Source of the DNA: an uncultured Myxococcales bacterium
GTDB taxonomy: Bacteria; Myxococcota_A; Polyangia; Polyangiales; Polyangiaceae
Assembly: GCA_937902985.1 (NCBI GenBank)
Contig: CALFNG010000455.1
Location: 1 to 62,644, forward strand
DNA: 62,644 nucleotides
Direction of reading: 5' to 3'
Under the pieces are notes generated by a model that was given only the letters and a program-made list of their open reading frames with translations, was not told the DNA's origin and did no database searches. Position numbers and translations under genes: made by a program. This document shows, in pieces, positions 25,362 through 33,000 of this stretch; positions within the stretch are counted from its first letter, which is position 1; each line of letters opens with the position of its first letter.

Positions 25362-25390
25362 GGCAAGTAGGGAGAGGCAGAGTAGAGTGG

Positions 25391-25450
25391 AGCAAAGTAG
25401 AGCAAAGTAGAGCAAAGTAGAGCAAAGTAGAGCAAAGTAGAGCAAAGTAG
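25391..25450 (+). repeat. 10-bp tandem repeat, six units
   Basis: Six perfect AGCAAAGTAG units, preceded by degenerate AGTAGAGTGG. The array is markedly A-rich for this genome and lies in the non-coding gap between the GH57 remnant and rplU. Confidence 0.97.
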
Positions 25451-25530
25451 AGAGTGGGCCGAAGACTGGCGGCGTGCTGCCAATCGGGGGGAGGTGGACT
25501 GGGACGAGCGAGTCGCTCTCTTCCGCCCGA

Positions 25531-25575
25531 CCCTCTGCGCCCTCTGCGCCCTCTGCGCCCTCTGCGGCTATTCTC
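25531..25575 (-). repeat. Dispersed repeat, copy near rplU (right, inverted and expanded)
   Basis: Inverted copy containing CTCTGCGCC three times in a row, then CTCTGCGGCTATTCTC. It expands the CTCTGCGCC unit seen once in other copies. Confidence 0.8.
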
Positions 25576-25617
25576 GTTCTCTTCTCGCACGCGGTGAGCC
25601 GCGGGGGGGCTTCGGGC

Positions 25618-25645
25618 TTTACAAGGCAGGTTTGCCCACTATAGT
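25618..25645 (+). promoter_or_regulatory. rplU-rpmA promoter
   Basis: TTTACA (25618-25623), a 16-base spacer and TATAGT (25640-25645), a near-consensus sigma-70-type promoter in an otherwise GC-rich region. Transcription would begin near 25652 and give a leader of about 77 bases. Confidence 0.75.
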
Positions 25646-25682
25646 GCCGCGGCTCGCGAGAGCTGTGCGACTGAGACTCCCC

Positions 25683-25707
25683 GCCGCGGCCTCTTGCGAG
25701 GCGCGGC
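25683..25707 (+). promoter_or_regulatory. Leader hairpin before rplU
   Basis: GCCGC-G-GCCTC, loop TTGC, GAGGC-GCGGC: a 10-bp stem with one bulged base in the rplU 5' leader, 22 bases before the start codon. Ribosomal protein leaders often carry autoregulatory hairpins. A match to the known L21 leader class was not testable here. Confidence 0.45.
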
Positions 25708-25728
25708 TATCCGAAGAGGGCTGAAGCA

Positions 25729-26037
25729 ATGTACGCGGTGTTCAAGACGGGCGGGAAACAGTACCGGGTCGCCTCGGGCGACCATCTCCGGGTCGAGAAG
25801 CTCCCCGGAAACGTCGGCGACGCCATCGCCTTCGACAACGTGCTCCTCGTGGCGGGCGAGACCGTGAAGCTCGGCAAGCCGCTGGTCGGCGGCGCGAAGG
25901 TCGAAGCGAAGATCGTCAGCCAGGGCCTCGGCCCGAAGATCATTGTCTTCAAGTTCAAACGCCGGAAGAACTTCCGGCGAAAGACTGGCCATCGCCAGCC
26001 GTACACCGCGCTCGAAATCACGAACATCGTCAGCTGA
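25729..26037 (+). CDS. rplU: Ribosomal protein bL21
   Basis: 102 residues. [20 protein letters not shown], the central [12 protein letters not shown] and the basic end [20 protein letters not shown] are diagnostic. Binds 23S rRNA in the 50S subunit. It is the first gene of the conserved rplU-rpmA pair, 37 bases before rpmA. Confidence 0.98.
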   Translation: MYAVFKTGGKQYRVASGDHLRVEKLPGNVGDAIAFDNVLLVAGETVKLGKPLVGGAKVEAKIVSQGLGPKIIVFKFKRRKNFRRKTGHRQPYTALEITNIVS

Positions 26038-26074
26038 CGCGGCCCCGCACGCTAAACCAGGAACCGGAATCGCC

Positions 26075-26332
26075 ATGGCTCACAAAAAGGGTGCAGGAAG
26101 CACGCGCAACGGGCGGGACTCGAACTCGCAGAAGCGCGGCGTGAAGGTCTACGGGGGCGAGCAAGTCTCGGCCGGTAGCATTCTCGTTCGGCAGGTCGGA
26201 ACGACGATCCACCCCGGCCGTAACGTCGGCCTCGGCAGCGACTTCACGCTGTTCGCGCTGGTCGACGGCGTCGTGAAGTACGAGTGGCGCACGCGCACGC
26301 AGCGCAAGGTCTCGGTCTACGGCGGGGGCTGA
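26075..26332 (+). CDS. rpmA: Ribosomal protein bL27
   Basis: 85 residues beginning [20 protein letters not shown], the conserved N-terminus that reaches the peptidyl-transferase centre, and continuing [20 protein letters not shown] and VSVYGGG. There is no N-terminal leader peptide of the Firmicutes type. obgE, which often follows, is not adjacent. A T-rich tract (26338-26346) follows the stop. Confidence 0.98.
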   Translation: MAHKKGAGSTRNGRDSNSQKRGVKVYGGEQVSAGSILVRQVGTTIHPGRNVGLGSDFTLFALVDGVVKYEWRTRTQRKVSVYGGG

Positions 26333-26373
26333 GCGCCTCTTTTTTCTTTCGCTCGCTCACCGCTCGCCCGCTC

Positions 26374-27228
26374 GTGACGACCCCCAAGAGACTTCTCGCG
26401 GTCGATCTCGACGGCACGCTGCTCGATACGACCGGAGCTCCTCACGCGACCGACGTGCGAGCCGTGCGTGCCGCGCTGGCCGAGGGCATTTCGGTGAGCA
26501 TCGTCACCGGACGGCTCTATTCGGGCAGCCGCGCGGCGGCCGAGATCCTCGGCCTGCAAGGCGCGGTCGGCTGCGCCGACGGCAGCCACGTCGTGCGTGC
26601 GCTCGACCACACGACGCTCCTCCATCTGGGTGTCGGGGGTGCCGAAGCGCTCGCGGTGAAGGGTGCGCTCGCGAAGGCCGGCGCCGCGACGTTCGTCTTC
26701 GCGCGCGACGCCATCGGCCACGACGCGAACGGCGCGCCCTACGTGCGGTACGTCTCTACGTGGTCGAACGACGTGCGCATCGCCGCCGATGTCTTCGAGC
26801 ACGAGCTCTGGAATGCATGCGAGGGCGTCACCGCGATCGTCGCCCTCGGCGACGAACATCGCCTGGCCGCGGCGGCTCACGAGCTCGAGCGCGACTTCGC
26901 CGGGGTGCTCGCCGTGGTGCTCTTTCCGCTGAGTCGCGGCCCGCATGCCGGCATGTGGGCCGTCATGGTGCGCGCGTCCGGCGGCACCAAGGGAACGGCC
27001 GTTCGATGGATCGCCGCGGAGGCGGGCATCGCGCTCGAGGACACGGTCTGCGTGGGCGACTGGCTCAACGATCTCCCCATGTTCGCCGTCGCCGGGCGCT
27101 CGTTCGCGATGGGCCAGGCGCCCGACGCCGTGAAGTCGAAGGCCACCGACGTGCTCGTCGAGACCGTCCACGAAGGCGGCGGCGTCGCGACCGCGATCGC
27201 CGAGGCCTTCGGCATCCGGGTCGACTAG
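26374..27228 (+). CDS. HAD-IIB (Cof-type) phosphatase
   Basis: 284 residues from GTG 26374. Motif I is LLAVDLDGTLLDTTG (nucleophile Asp), motif II is SIVTGR, and motif IV is TVCVGDWLNDLPMFAVAG followed by FAMGQAPDAVKSKATDV. A cap domain lies between, as in Cof-type phosphatases that dephosphorylate sugar or nucleotide phosphates; the substrate is unknown. A conserved Lys is expected in ASGGTKGTAVRWI. It follows rpmA by 41 bases and could be part of that transcript. Confidence 0.85.
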   Translation: MTTPKRLLAVDLDGTLLDTTGAPHATDVRAVRAALAEGISVSIVTGRLYSGSRAAAEILGLQGAVGCADGSHVVRALDHTTLLHLGVGGAEALAVKGALAKAGAATFVFARDAIGHDANGAPYVRYVSTWSNDVRIAADVFEHELWNACEGVTAIVALGDEHRLAAAAHELERDFAGVLAVVLFPLSRGPHAGMWAVMVRASGGTKGTAVRWIAAEAGIALEDTVCVGDWLNDLPMFAVAGRSFAMGQAPDAVKSKATDVLVETVHEGGGVATAIAEAFGIRVD

Positions 27229-27362
27229 CACCCGCGCGAGCAGCGGGGCGGCCGGCGGGCGCGCACTTGCGGCCCCCGGCGCCGCGTGGCTCAAGCTCGC
27301 GAATAAACAGGGGGGACGGCTTGTCCGCCGGACCTTTCTGTAGCATCCTAGTGACGTCGAAT

Positions 27363-30185
27363 ATGACTTTCAACTTCGAGGGTGTGCCGGGCGTCTCGAA
27401 GGAGACGGTCCCCTCGGCCGTGACCGGGCACGGCGCGCACCTGCTCGAGGACGACTCGAGGCCTTGCCGTCGCGCGTTGCTGGTCGGCCAGCCGAACGTG
27501 GGCAAGAGCGTTGTGTTCGGTGCGCTCACGGGCACCTACGTGACAGTGAGCAATTACCCGGGCACGACCGTGGAGATCACACGCGGCCGGACGCGCCTCG
27601 GCGATCAGGTCTGGGAGATCATCGACACGCCAGGCACGCACAACCTCGTGCCCATGAGCGAAGACGAGGCCGTCACGCGCGACATCCTCGTGTCGGCACC
27701 GCACGACGCGCTCGTACAGGTGGGGGACGCGAAGAACCTCATCCGGACGCTGCTCCTGTCTCTCCAGATCGCAGAGCTCGGGATCCCTTTCTGCCTCGAC
27801 CTCAACATGCTCGACGAGGCGCGGGCGCGAGGCCTCTCGATCGATCTCGAGGCGCTCGAGCGCGAGCTGGAGGGCGTGCGCGTGAACGCCTCCACCGCGA
27901 CCGAGGGCGAAGGCCTCGATGCGGTCCGCGGCTACCTCGTCACCTCCGCGCCGGTGCTCGAGGGCGTGCATCCAGCGCCGCGACCCCTGGCCTGCGCGCC
28001 GAACTTTCCCGAGGAGATCGAAGCGGCGATAGCCGACATCTCGGCCCACCTCGACGGCTCGCTCCCGGTCGCGAAGCGCGCGATCGCCACCATGCTCCTC
28101 GCCGGCGAGCGCGGCGTGGGCGGCACGTTGGCCGCGGTCGCGAACGTCGGGCCCGAAGCCGTACGGGTGGCCAGGGAGCGCGCGCTGTCGCTCTCCCGAA
28201 CCCAGGGCGTGCCCATGTTCGCGCAGCTCAGTCGCCTGCGGCTCGTGCGCGCGCAGGCCATCGTGCGTCTGGTCCAGAGGCGAACCGTCTCGACCGACGC
28301 GCGAAGCCATGGCGGCCAGGTCGGGTGGGTGCCATCGATCGCGCTCGCCGCGGTCGCCGCCCTCATCGGAGCCATGGTCTACGACGGCGCGCTCTCGCGC
28401 ACGGCCATCCCTTCGGCGACCGATCCGCTGACGTCGTTCGGGTTCTTCGACATCGTCGGTCGCCTCTTCTCGCGCGACCTCTTCGCCGGGTGGAGCGCGC
28501 CCGCGCTCGCCTTTCTCGCGGGCGGAGCCGCGCTGGGCGTCACGCTCGTGCGCCGGCAAGCGCGCTTTCGGGCGGGCGGCTGGAAGCTCGTCGCCTCGTT
28601 CGCCGCCGGCTGGGCCGGGTACTCGATCGCGTCGATCGTCGAGTGGCTCGCCGTCCGGGCTCACACGTCGACGCCCGTTCACGTGGGGGCGGCCGTGGGC
28701 GTGCTCGCGATGCTCGTCGCGGCCCGCGTGGGCGACACGCGCGACGCGGCGGTCTCGCAAGCGGTCGGTCGCTGGGCCACGGACCCCGTCTGGGGTTTGC
28801 CGATCCTCGCCGTGGTCCTGGTCCTTGCGTACAAGGTCGTCGGAGTCTTCGGCGCCGGGACGGCGGTCGACTTCGTCGAGAAGCGCATCTTCGGGAGCGC
28901 GCGGGCCCAGACGTCGCTGGCGGCCACGCCGCCCGAGGTCCTCGCCACCGAAGACTTCGCCGCCGACGGGACCGAGCGACTCGTCGTCACAGCCGAAGGA
29001 CCGACGAGCGTCCGCGTCGCAGCGCAAACGAAGCGAGGCGGCGCGTACGTGGCCGATCCGGACGCGCGCATCGACGTCTACCCGAGCTCCCTCCGCGCTG
29101 CGGCCGGCGCCGACGGCACGTCGCGCGTCGACGGTCCTCCCGAAGCGCTCGGCAAGGCCGAAGCGCGCGTGTGGAGCGGCGCGTTGAACCGCTGGGCCTA
29201 CTCGTTCTTCGCGTGGATCGGCGTACCCCTCGTCACGTCGTTCTTCGTCGGCCAGTACGGGCTCATCACGATGGGCGTGACGTACGCGGTCGCCATCGTC
29301 CTCCCGGTGGTGACCACGTTCTTCTTCGTCTTCTCGATGCTCGAAGACTCGGGCTACTTGCCGCGGCTCGCGGTCATGTCGAACCGGATCCTTCGCGGCA
29401 TGGGGCTCAACGGCAAGGCCGTGCTCCCGATGGTCCTCGGCCTCGGGTGCGACACGATGGCCACGCTCACCGCGCGTATCATGGAGACGCGCAAGGAGCG
29501 CATGCTCGTCACGCTGCTGCTCGCGCTGGGCATCCCCTGCTCGTCGCAGCTCAGCGTGATCTTCGCGCTCATGCAGCGCACATCGACGGCGGCGACCCTC
29601 GTCTGGCTGGCGGTCGTCATCGGGACCCTCCTCGGCGTGGGGTTCGTGGCAGCGCGCGTGCTCCCGGGCGACAAGAGCGACTTCTTGCTCGAGATGCCTC
29701 CCATTCGCGCGCCGATGGTGCCCAACATCGTCGCCAAGACGATGGCCCGCATCGAGTGGTACCTGAAAGAGGCGGTCCCTCTGTTCCTGGCCGGCACCGC
29801 GCTGCTCTTCGTGCTCGACACGTTCCACCTGCTCGTCTTCGTGCACCGGGCCGGCGAGCCGATCGTCCACTACGTGCTGGGGTTCTCGAGCCAGGGTGGC
29901 GTCTCCGACCGCGTGAGCGAGGCGCTCCTCGTCGGCTTCCTCCGCCGCGACTTCGGCGCGGCGGGTCTCCTCGACCTCGCGCGCGCGGGCCGGCTCTCGC
30001 CGGCCGACGTGGCGGTGTCAATGGTGACGATTACCCTCTTCATTCCGTGCATCGCCAACGTCTTCATGATCGCCAAGGAGCGCGGCTGGAAGGTGGCGGG
30101 GATGATGAGCGGCTTCATCTTCCCCTACGCCGTCGCGATCGGCGCGATCGTGCGCGTGGGCTTCCGTTTCTTCGGTGCGAGCTGA
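27363..30185 (+). CDS. feoB: Fe(II) transporter FeoB with extra membrane module
   Basis: 940 residues, against about 700-800 in most FeoB. The cytoplasmic G domain has G1 GQPNVGKS (42-49), the switch region YVTVSNYPGTTVEITRG, G3 DTPG (88-91) and G4 NMLD (148-151). The pore part has SMLEDSGYLPRLAVMSNRIL, GLNGKAVLPMVLGLGCDTMA and ALGIPCSSQLSVIFAL. Two additions stand out. About 155 residues with four hydrophobic segments (326-456) precede the usual first membrane helix (WGLPILAVVLVLAY). A roughly 100-residue soluble loop (510-607) follows it. ATG 27363 is chosen; GTG 27351 is in frame. First gene of a feo operon. The 134-base gap upstream contains no certain promoter or Fur box. Confidence 0.93.
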   Translation: MTFNFEGVPGVSKETVPSAVTGHGAHLLEDDSRPCRRALLVGQPNVGKSVVFGALTGTYVTVSNYPGTTVEITRGRTRLGDQVWEIIDTPGTHNLVPMSEDEAVTRDILVSAPHDALVQVGDAKNLIRTLLLSLQIAELGIPFCLDLNMLDEARARGLSIDLEALERELEGVRVNASTATEGEGLDAVRGYLVTSAPVLEGVHPAPRPLACAPNFPEEIEAAIADISAHLDGSLPVAKRAIATMLLAGERGVGGTLAAVANVGPEAVRVARERALSLSRTQGVPMFAQLSRLRLVRAQAIVRLVQRRTVSTDARSHGGQVGWVPSIALAAVAALIGAMVYDGALSRTAIPSATDPLTSFGFFDIVGRLFSRDLFAGWSAPALAFLAGGAALGVTLVRRQARFRAGGWKLVASFAAGWAGYSIASIVEWLAVRAHTSTPVHVGAAVGVLAMLVAARVGDTRDAAVSQAVGRWATDPVWGLPILAVVLVLAYKVVGVFGAGTAVDFVEKRIFGSARAQTSLAATPPEVLATEDFAADGTERLVVTAEGPTSVRVAAQTKRGGAYVADPDARIDVYPSSLRAAAGADGTSRVDGPPEALGKAEARVWSGALNRWAYSFFAWIGVPLVTSFFVGQYGLITMGVTYAVAIVLPVVTTFFFVFSMLEDSGYLPRLAVMSNRILRGMGLNGKAVLPMVLGLGCDTMATLTARIMETRKERMLVTLLLALGIPCSSQLSVIFALMQRTSTAATLVWLAVVIGTLLGVGFVAARVLPGDKSDFLLEMPPIRAPMVPNIVAKTMARIEWYLKEAVPLFLAGTALLFVLDTFHLLVFVHRAGEPIVHYVLGFSSQGGVSDRVSEALLVGFLRRDFGAAGLLDLARAGRLSPADVAVSMVTITLFIPCIANVFMIAKERGWKVAGMMSGFIFPYAVAIGAIVRVGFRFFGAS

Positions 30186-30216
30186 TGAGAGCGAGAACTG
30201 ACATGCCGAGGGAGCC

Positions 30217-30411
30217 ATGATCGATTGCGGCATGTGCGGTCACGCCTTCACCCAGCAAGAGGGCGCGGCGTGCCGGAGCGGCTGCCCGGTGGCGGGGAGC
30301 TGCGGCATGGTCACGTGCCCCGCGTGCGGCTACGAGTTTCCGCCCGAGTCGAAGCTGCTCACGCTCCTGACGAACCTGGTGCGCCGCAAACCCGAGGCCG
30401 CCACGCGATGA
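30217..30411 (+). CDS. Small Cys-rich (zinc-ribbon-like) protein in feo operon
   Basis: 64 residues with seven Cys (MIDCGMCGHAF, ACRSGCPVAGSCGMVTCPAC), arranged as CxxC at both ends, which suits binding of zinc or an iron-sulfur centre. There is no membrane segment. A good ribosome site GAGGGAG precedes ATG 30217, 31 bases after feoB, and its stop overlaps the feoA start (ATGA). I do not recognise it as FeoC, which is a winged-helix protein. Its position suggests a role in FeoB function or iron sensing; this is inference. Confidence 0.8.
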   Translation: MIDCGMCGHAFTQQEGAACRSGCPVAGSCGMVTCPACGYEFPPESKLLTLLTNLVRRKPEAATR

Positions 30412-30665
30412 TCTCCCCCAGACTGAGCCTCGACAAGTGCCGCGCCGGCGACCGTGTCGTCGTCGGGTCCGTCGAGGGCGCGCCGGGCCGGATCGATCGG
30501 CTCGCGGCCGTCGGCATCCTGCCGGGGGTCGAGCTCCGCGTTCAGCAAACGCGCCCGGTCGTGGTCGTCGAATCCGACGAGACGGTGCTCGCCCTCGAGC
30601 GCGAGATCGCCGCCGGCGTCGTCGTGGTGCCGGTGTCCATCGATGCGCGAAAGGCGGCCGAGTGA
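30408..30665 (+). CDS. feoA: FeoA-domain protein
   Basis: 85 residues with the SH3-like FeoA pattern: LSLDKCRAGDRVVVGSVEGA, RLAAVGILPGVELRVQQTRP, VVVESDETVLALEREIAAGV. FeoA is a small cytoplasmic partner needed for FeoB activity. It is placed after feoB here, coupled at both ends (ATGA with the Cys-rich gene, GTGA with the cytochrome gene). Confidence 0.92.
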   Translation: MISPRLSLDKCRAGDRVVVGSVEGAPGRIDRLAAVGILPGVELRVQQTRPVVVVESDETVLALEREIAAGVVVVPVSIDARKAAE

Positions 30666-30967
30666 TCCGGCCGCGATTGGCCCTGGTGGGAGCCTTGGCC
30701 TGCCTGGCCGTGCCCGGCCTGGTGGCATGCGCTGAGGCGCCCCCCCCGGGAACGTCGGCGGAGAGCGCCGAGCGTGAGATCGCCGCGCTGCACACGCGCA
30801 AGTGCGGCAGCTGCCACACCGCGCCCGCGCCCAAGACGCGCTCGCGCGAGCACCTCGAAGACGCTTTCTCGCGACACAAGAAGCGCGTTCGGCTGACCGG
30901 CGAAGAATGGGCCGAGCTCACCGACTACCTTGCCCTCCCCGAAGGCAAGACCGCGCGCCAGCCGTAG
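30662..30967 (+). CDS. Mono-haem c-type cytochrome lipoprotein
   Basis: 101 residues from GTG 30662. A signal peptide with lipobox GLVAC is followed by one haem-binding motif CGSCH (TRKCGSCHTAPAPKTRSREH) and a charged helix ending in LTGEEWAELTDYLALP, as in class I-like cytochromes. A possible distal ligand Met is not obvious. Translation is coupled to feoA by GTGA overlap. A lipid-anchored periplasmic electron carrier in a Fe(II) uptake operon suggests a part in ferric reduction or in sensing redox state. That is inference. Confidence 0.8.
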   Translation: MIRPRLALVGALACLAVPGLVACAEAPPPGTSAESAEREIAALHTRKCGSCHTAPAPKTRSREHLEDAFSRHKKRVRLTGEEWAELTDYLALPEGKTARQP

Positions 30968-30983
30968 CGGCCGCGCGTGGCAA

Positions 30984-31352
30984 TCAATCGCGCGTCGCGA
31001 CCAGCTCGACGACGGCGCGGTCGACGGCGTGTGACGTCGGCACGCGAAGCTTCGTGGTCGATACGCGCGCCTGCAGGGCGGGCGTTTCGCGCATCAGGCG
31101 TTCGATGAGGCGCTGCGCGAAGGTCTCGAGGAGTCGATAGTTCTCGGCCTGCCCCTCTTCGACGACCATGTTCGCGACGGCGCCGTAGTCGAGCGCGTCG
31201 CGGCGCACGTCGCGCTTCGGGAAGGCCGACAGCGGCAGCGTCAGCTCGACGTCGACGACGATCTCTTGCGGCAGGGCGCGCTCCGAGTGCGAAACGCCGA
31301 GGTTCGCGCGAAAACGGACGCCGTGCAGTCGCATGGTGTACTCGCGGAGCAT
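30984..31352 (-). CDS. folB: Dihydroneopterin aldolase-type protein
   Basis: 122 residues. LHGVRFRANLGVSHSERALP and the strand QEIVVDVELTLP, with DALDYGAVANMVVEEGQAEN, ETFAQRLIERLM and VSTTKLRVPTSHAVDRAVVE, follow the FolB/T-fold pattern. FolB cleaves dihydroneopterin in folate synthesis; epimerase or dihydromonapterin activity cannot be excluded. Starts at 31370, 31352 or 31334 are all possible. No other folate genes are near. It is convergent with the cytochrome gene, 16 bases apart. Confidence 0.85.
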   Translation of the reverse strand: MLREYTMRLHGVRFRANLGVSHSERALPQEIVVDVELTLPLSAFPKRDVRRDALDYGAVANMVVEEGQAENYRLLETFAQRLIERLMRETPALQARVSTTKLRVPTSHAVDRAVVELVATRD

Positions 31353-31425
31353 CGGCCGAGGGTAGTCCATCCCCCGAGGGCCGGTCGCGCTCCATCGGTT
31401 CGCTTCTGCTCGATGGTTCGCTAGC

Positions 31426-31452
31426 GTGATCGAGGTGATCGAGGTGATCGAG
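31426..31452 (+). repeat. 9-bp tandem repeat across the kinase start
   Basis: Three GTGATCGAG units in a row followed by GTGAACGCG. Each unit offers an in-frame GTG start, so copy-number change would alter only the extreme N-terminus (VIE repeats). Confidence 0.95.
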
Positions 31453-33000
31453 GTGAACGCGTCGCCCGCCCCCACCGCCCACGCCCCGCCTGCCGCCTCG
31501 ACGCGGCTCGGCGGTGAGCGCCCGCCGAGGCGGCCCCGTGTGCAGTCCGGGTTGAGGCTGCAGATCGTGCTCGCCCTGGCGGGGCTCATGATCCTCGCGT
31601 TCGTGCCGCTCTTCTTCGCCGTGGCGAGCTTGACCCGCGCGACGATCCTGGGCGCACGCGAGCAGGCGGCGCGGCTCGTCGGAAGAGCCGTCGCCGCCCA
31701 CGTGGCAGGAGCGGGCCCCGCCGTCTCGGACGCCCTCGCGAGGCAAGTCGGTACGGGCGGGGTCGACTCGGCCTGCGCCTTCGGCGCCGACGAGGCCGCC
31801 GTCGCCTGCGAGGGGTCCCCGGCCGACGTTGCCGCCATCCGCGCGGCGTCGCGCGCCTTCGGGACCTCTTCGGCGGAGCGCGTTCACGGCGCGACCGGGC
31901 ACGCGCTCCTGGTCTTCGCGCCCGCGGGGGCCATGACGGTCGTCGCGCGCGTGAACGTCGACGCGGCCGCCGATCGGGGGCCGCCGCTCGTCCGGCTGGT
32001 CGCCCTCTACATGATCGTGTTCGCGCTGGCGCTGCTCGTCTTCGCGTACTTCGCGCTCACTCGCCTCATCGTGCGCCCCGTCGAGCACCTCGTCGACGCG
32101 GCCGACCGGGTCGCGAACGGCGCGCGGACTCTGCGCGTCCGGAGGAGCGGCGCGCGTGAGCTCGCCGAGCTGGGCGCCAGCGTGCAAGCCATGGCCGAGA
32201 AGCTCATCTCCGAAGAGGCGACCCTGCTCCTCAAGGTCGAAGAGCTCACCGACACGACGAAGCGGCTCACCGATACGCGCGCCCAGCTCGTGCGAAGCGA
32301 ACGGATGGCGAGCGTCGGTCACCTCGCCGCCGGCCTCGCGCACGAGATCGGCAACCCCATCGCCGCCCTGATGGGAATGGAAGACCTGCTGCTCGAAGGC
32401 GACCTCGACCCCGACGCGCAGCGCGATTTCCTGCGCCGCATGCGGCAAGAGACCGATCGCATCCACCTCGTGGTCCGCGACCTGCTCGACTTCGCGCGGC
32501 CCGAAGGCACGGCCTCCGCCGATCGCGAGACGCCGGCGCCGGCGAACGTCGGCGCGGTGATCGACGATGTCGTGGCGCTGGTCCGGCCACAGAAGCACTT
32601 TCGCGAAGTCCACGTCGAGGCGGAACCGGCGGGTGCGCTCGAGGTCGCCCTGGCGGCGTCGAAGTTGACCCAGGTGCTGCTGAACCTCGTCCTCAACGCG
32701 GGCGCGGCGGTCGTCGCGGCGAAGCGGGAACCAGGGAGGGTCCTGGTGCGCGCGCGAGCGCAAGGCGCCGGGCACGTACGGATCGAAGTGGAAGACAACG
32801 GACCGGGGGTGTCGCCAGAGGTCCGCGACCGTATCTTCGAGCCCTTCGTGACCACGAAGCCCGTCGGCGAAGGGACGGGCCTCGGCCTGGCCGTATGCCG
32901 GGGTCTCGTCGAGTCGGCCGGGGGCGAGATCGGCCTCGATGCGTCGCGCGAGGGCGAGGGCGGCGCTCGCTTTTACGTCGTGCTCCCGGCGCCCGTCTGA
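31426..33000 (+). CDS. Membrane sensor histidine kinase
   Basis: 524 residues. Membrane helix 1 (LQIVLALAGLMILAFVPLFF, about 45-65), a periplasmic sensor of about 120 residues with two Cys, helix 2 (VALYMIVFALALLVFAYFAL), and a HAMP linker (LIVRPVEHLVDAADRVANGA). A coiled segment leads to the phospho-acceptor His in GHLAAGLAHEIGNPIAALMG. The ATPase part has N (LLNLVLNAGAAVVAAK), G1 (VEDNGPGVSPE), F (FEPFVTTKP) and G2 (GEGTGLGLAVCRG) boxes. No receiver gene is adjacent, so it is an orphan kinase. The start could be any of the GTGs at 31426, 31435, 31444 or 31453. The 3' end overlaps the deacetylase gene by 28 bases. Confidence 0.92.
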   Translation: MIEVIEVIEVNASPAPTAHAPPAASTRLGGERPPRRPRVQSGLRLQIVLALAGLMILAFVPLFFAVASLTRATILGAREQAARLVGRAVAAHVAGAGPAVSDALARQVGTGGVDSACAFGADEAAVACEGSPADVAAIRAASRAFGTSSAERVHGATGHALLVFAPAGAMTVVARVNVDAAADRGPPLVRLVALYMIVFALALLVFAYFALTRLIVRPVEHLVDAADRVANGARTLRVRRSGARELAELGASVQAMAEKLISEEATLLLKVEELTDTTKRLTDTRAQLVRSERMASVGHLAAGLAHEIGNPIAALMGMEDLLLEGDLDPDAQRDFLRRMRQETDRIHLVVRDLLDFARPEGTASADRETPAPANVGAVIDDVVALVRPQKHFREVHVEAEPAGALEVALAASKLTQVLLNLVLNAGAAVVAAKREPGRVLVRARAQGAGHVRIEVEDNGPGVSPEVRDRIFEPFVTTKPVGEGTGLGLAVCRGLVESAGGEIGLDASREGEGGARFYVVLPAPV

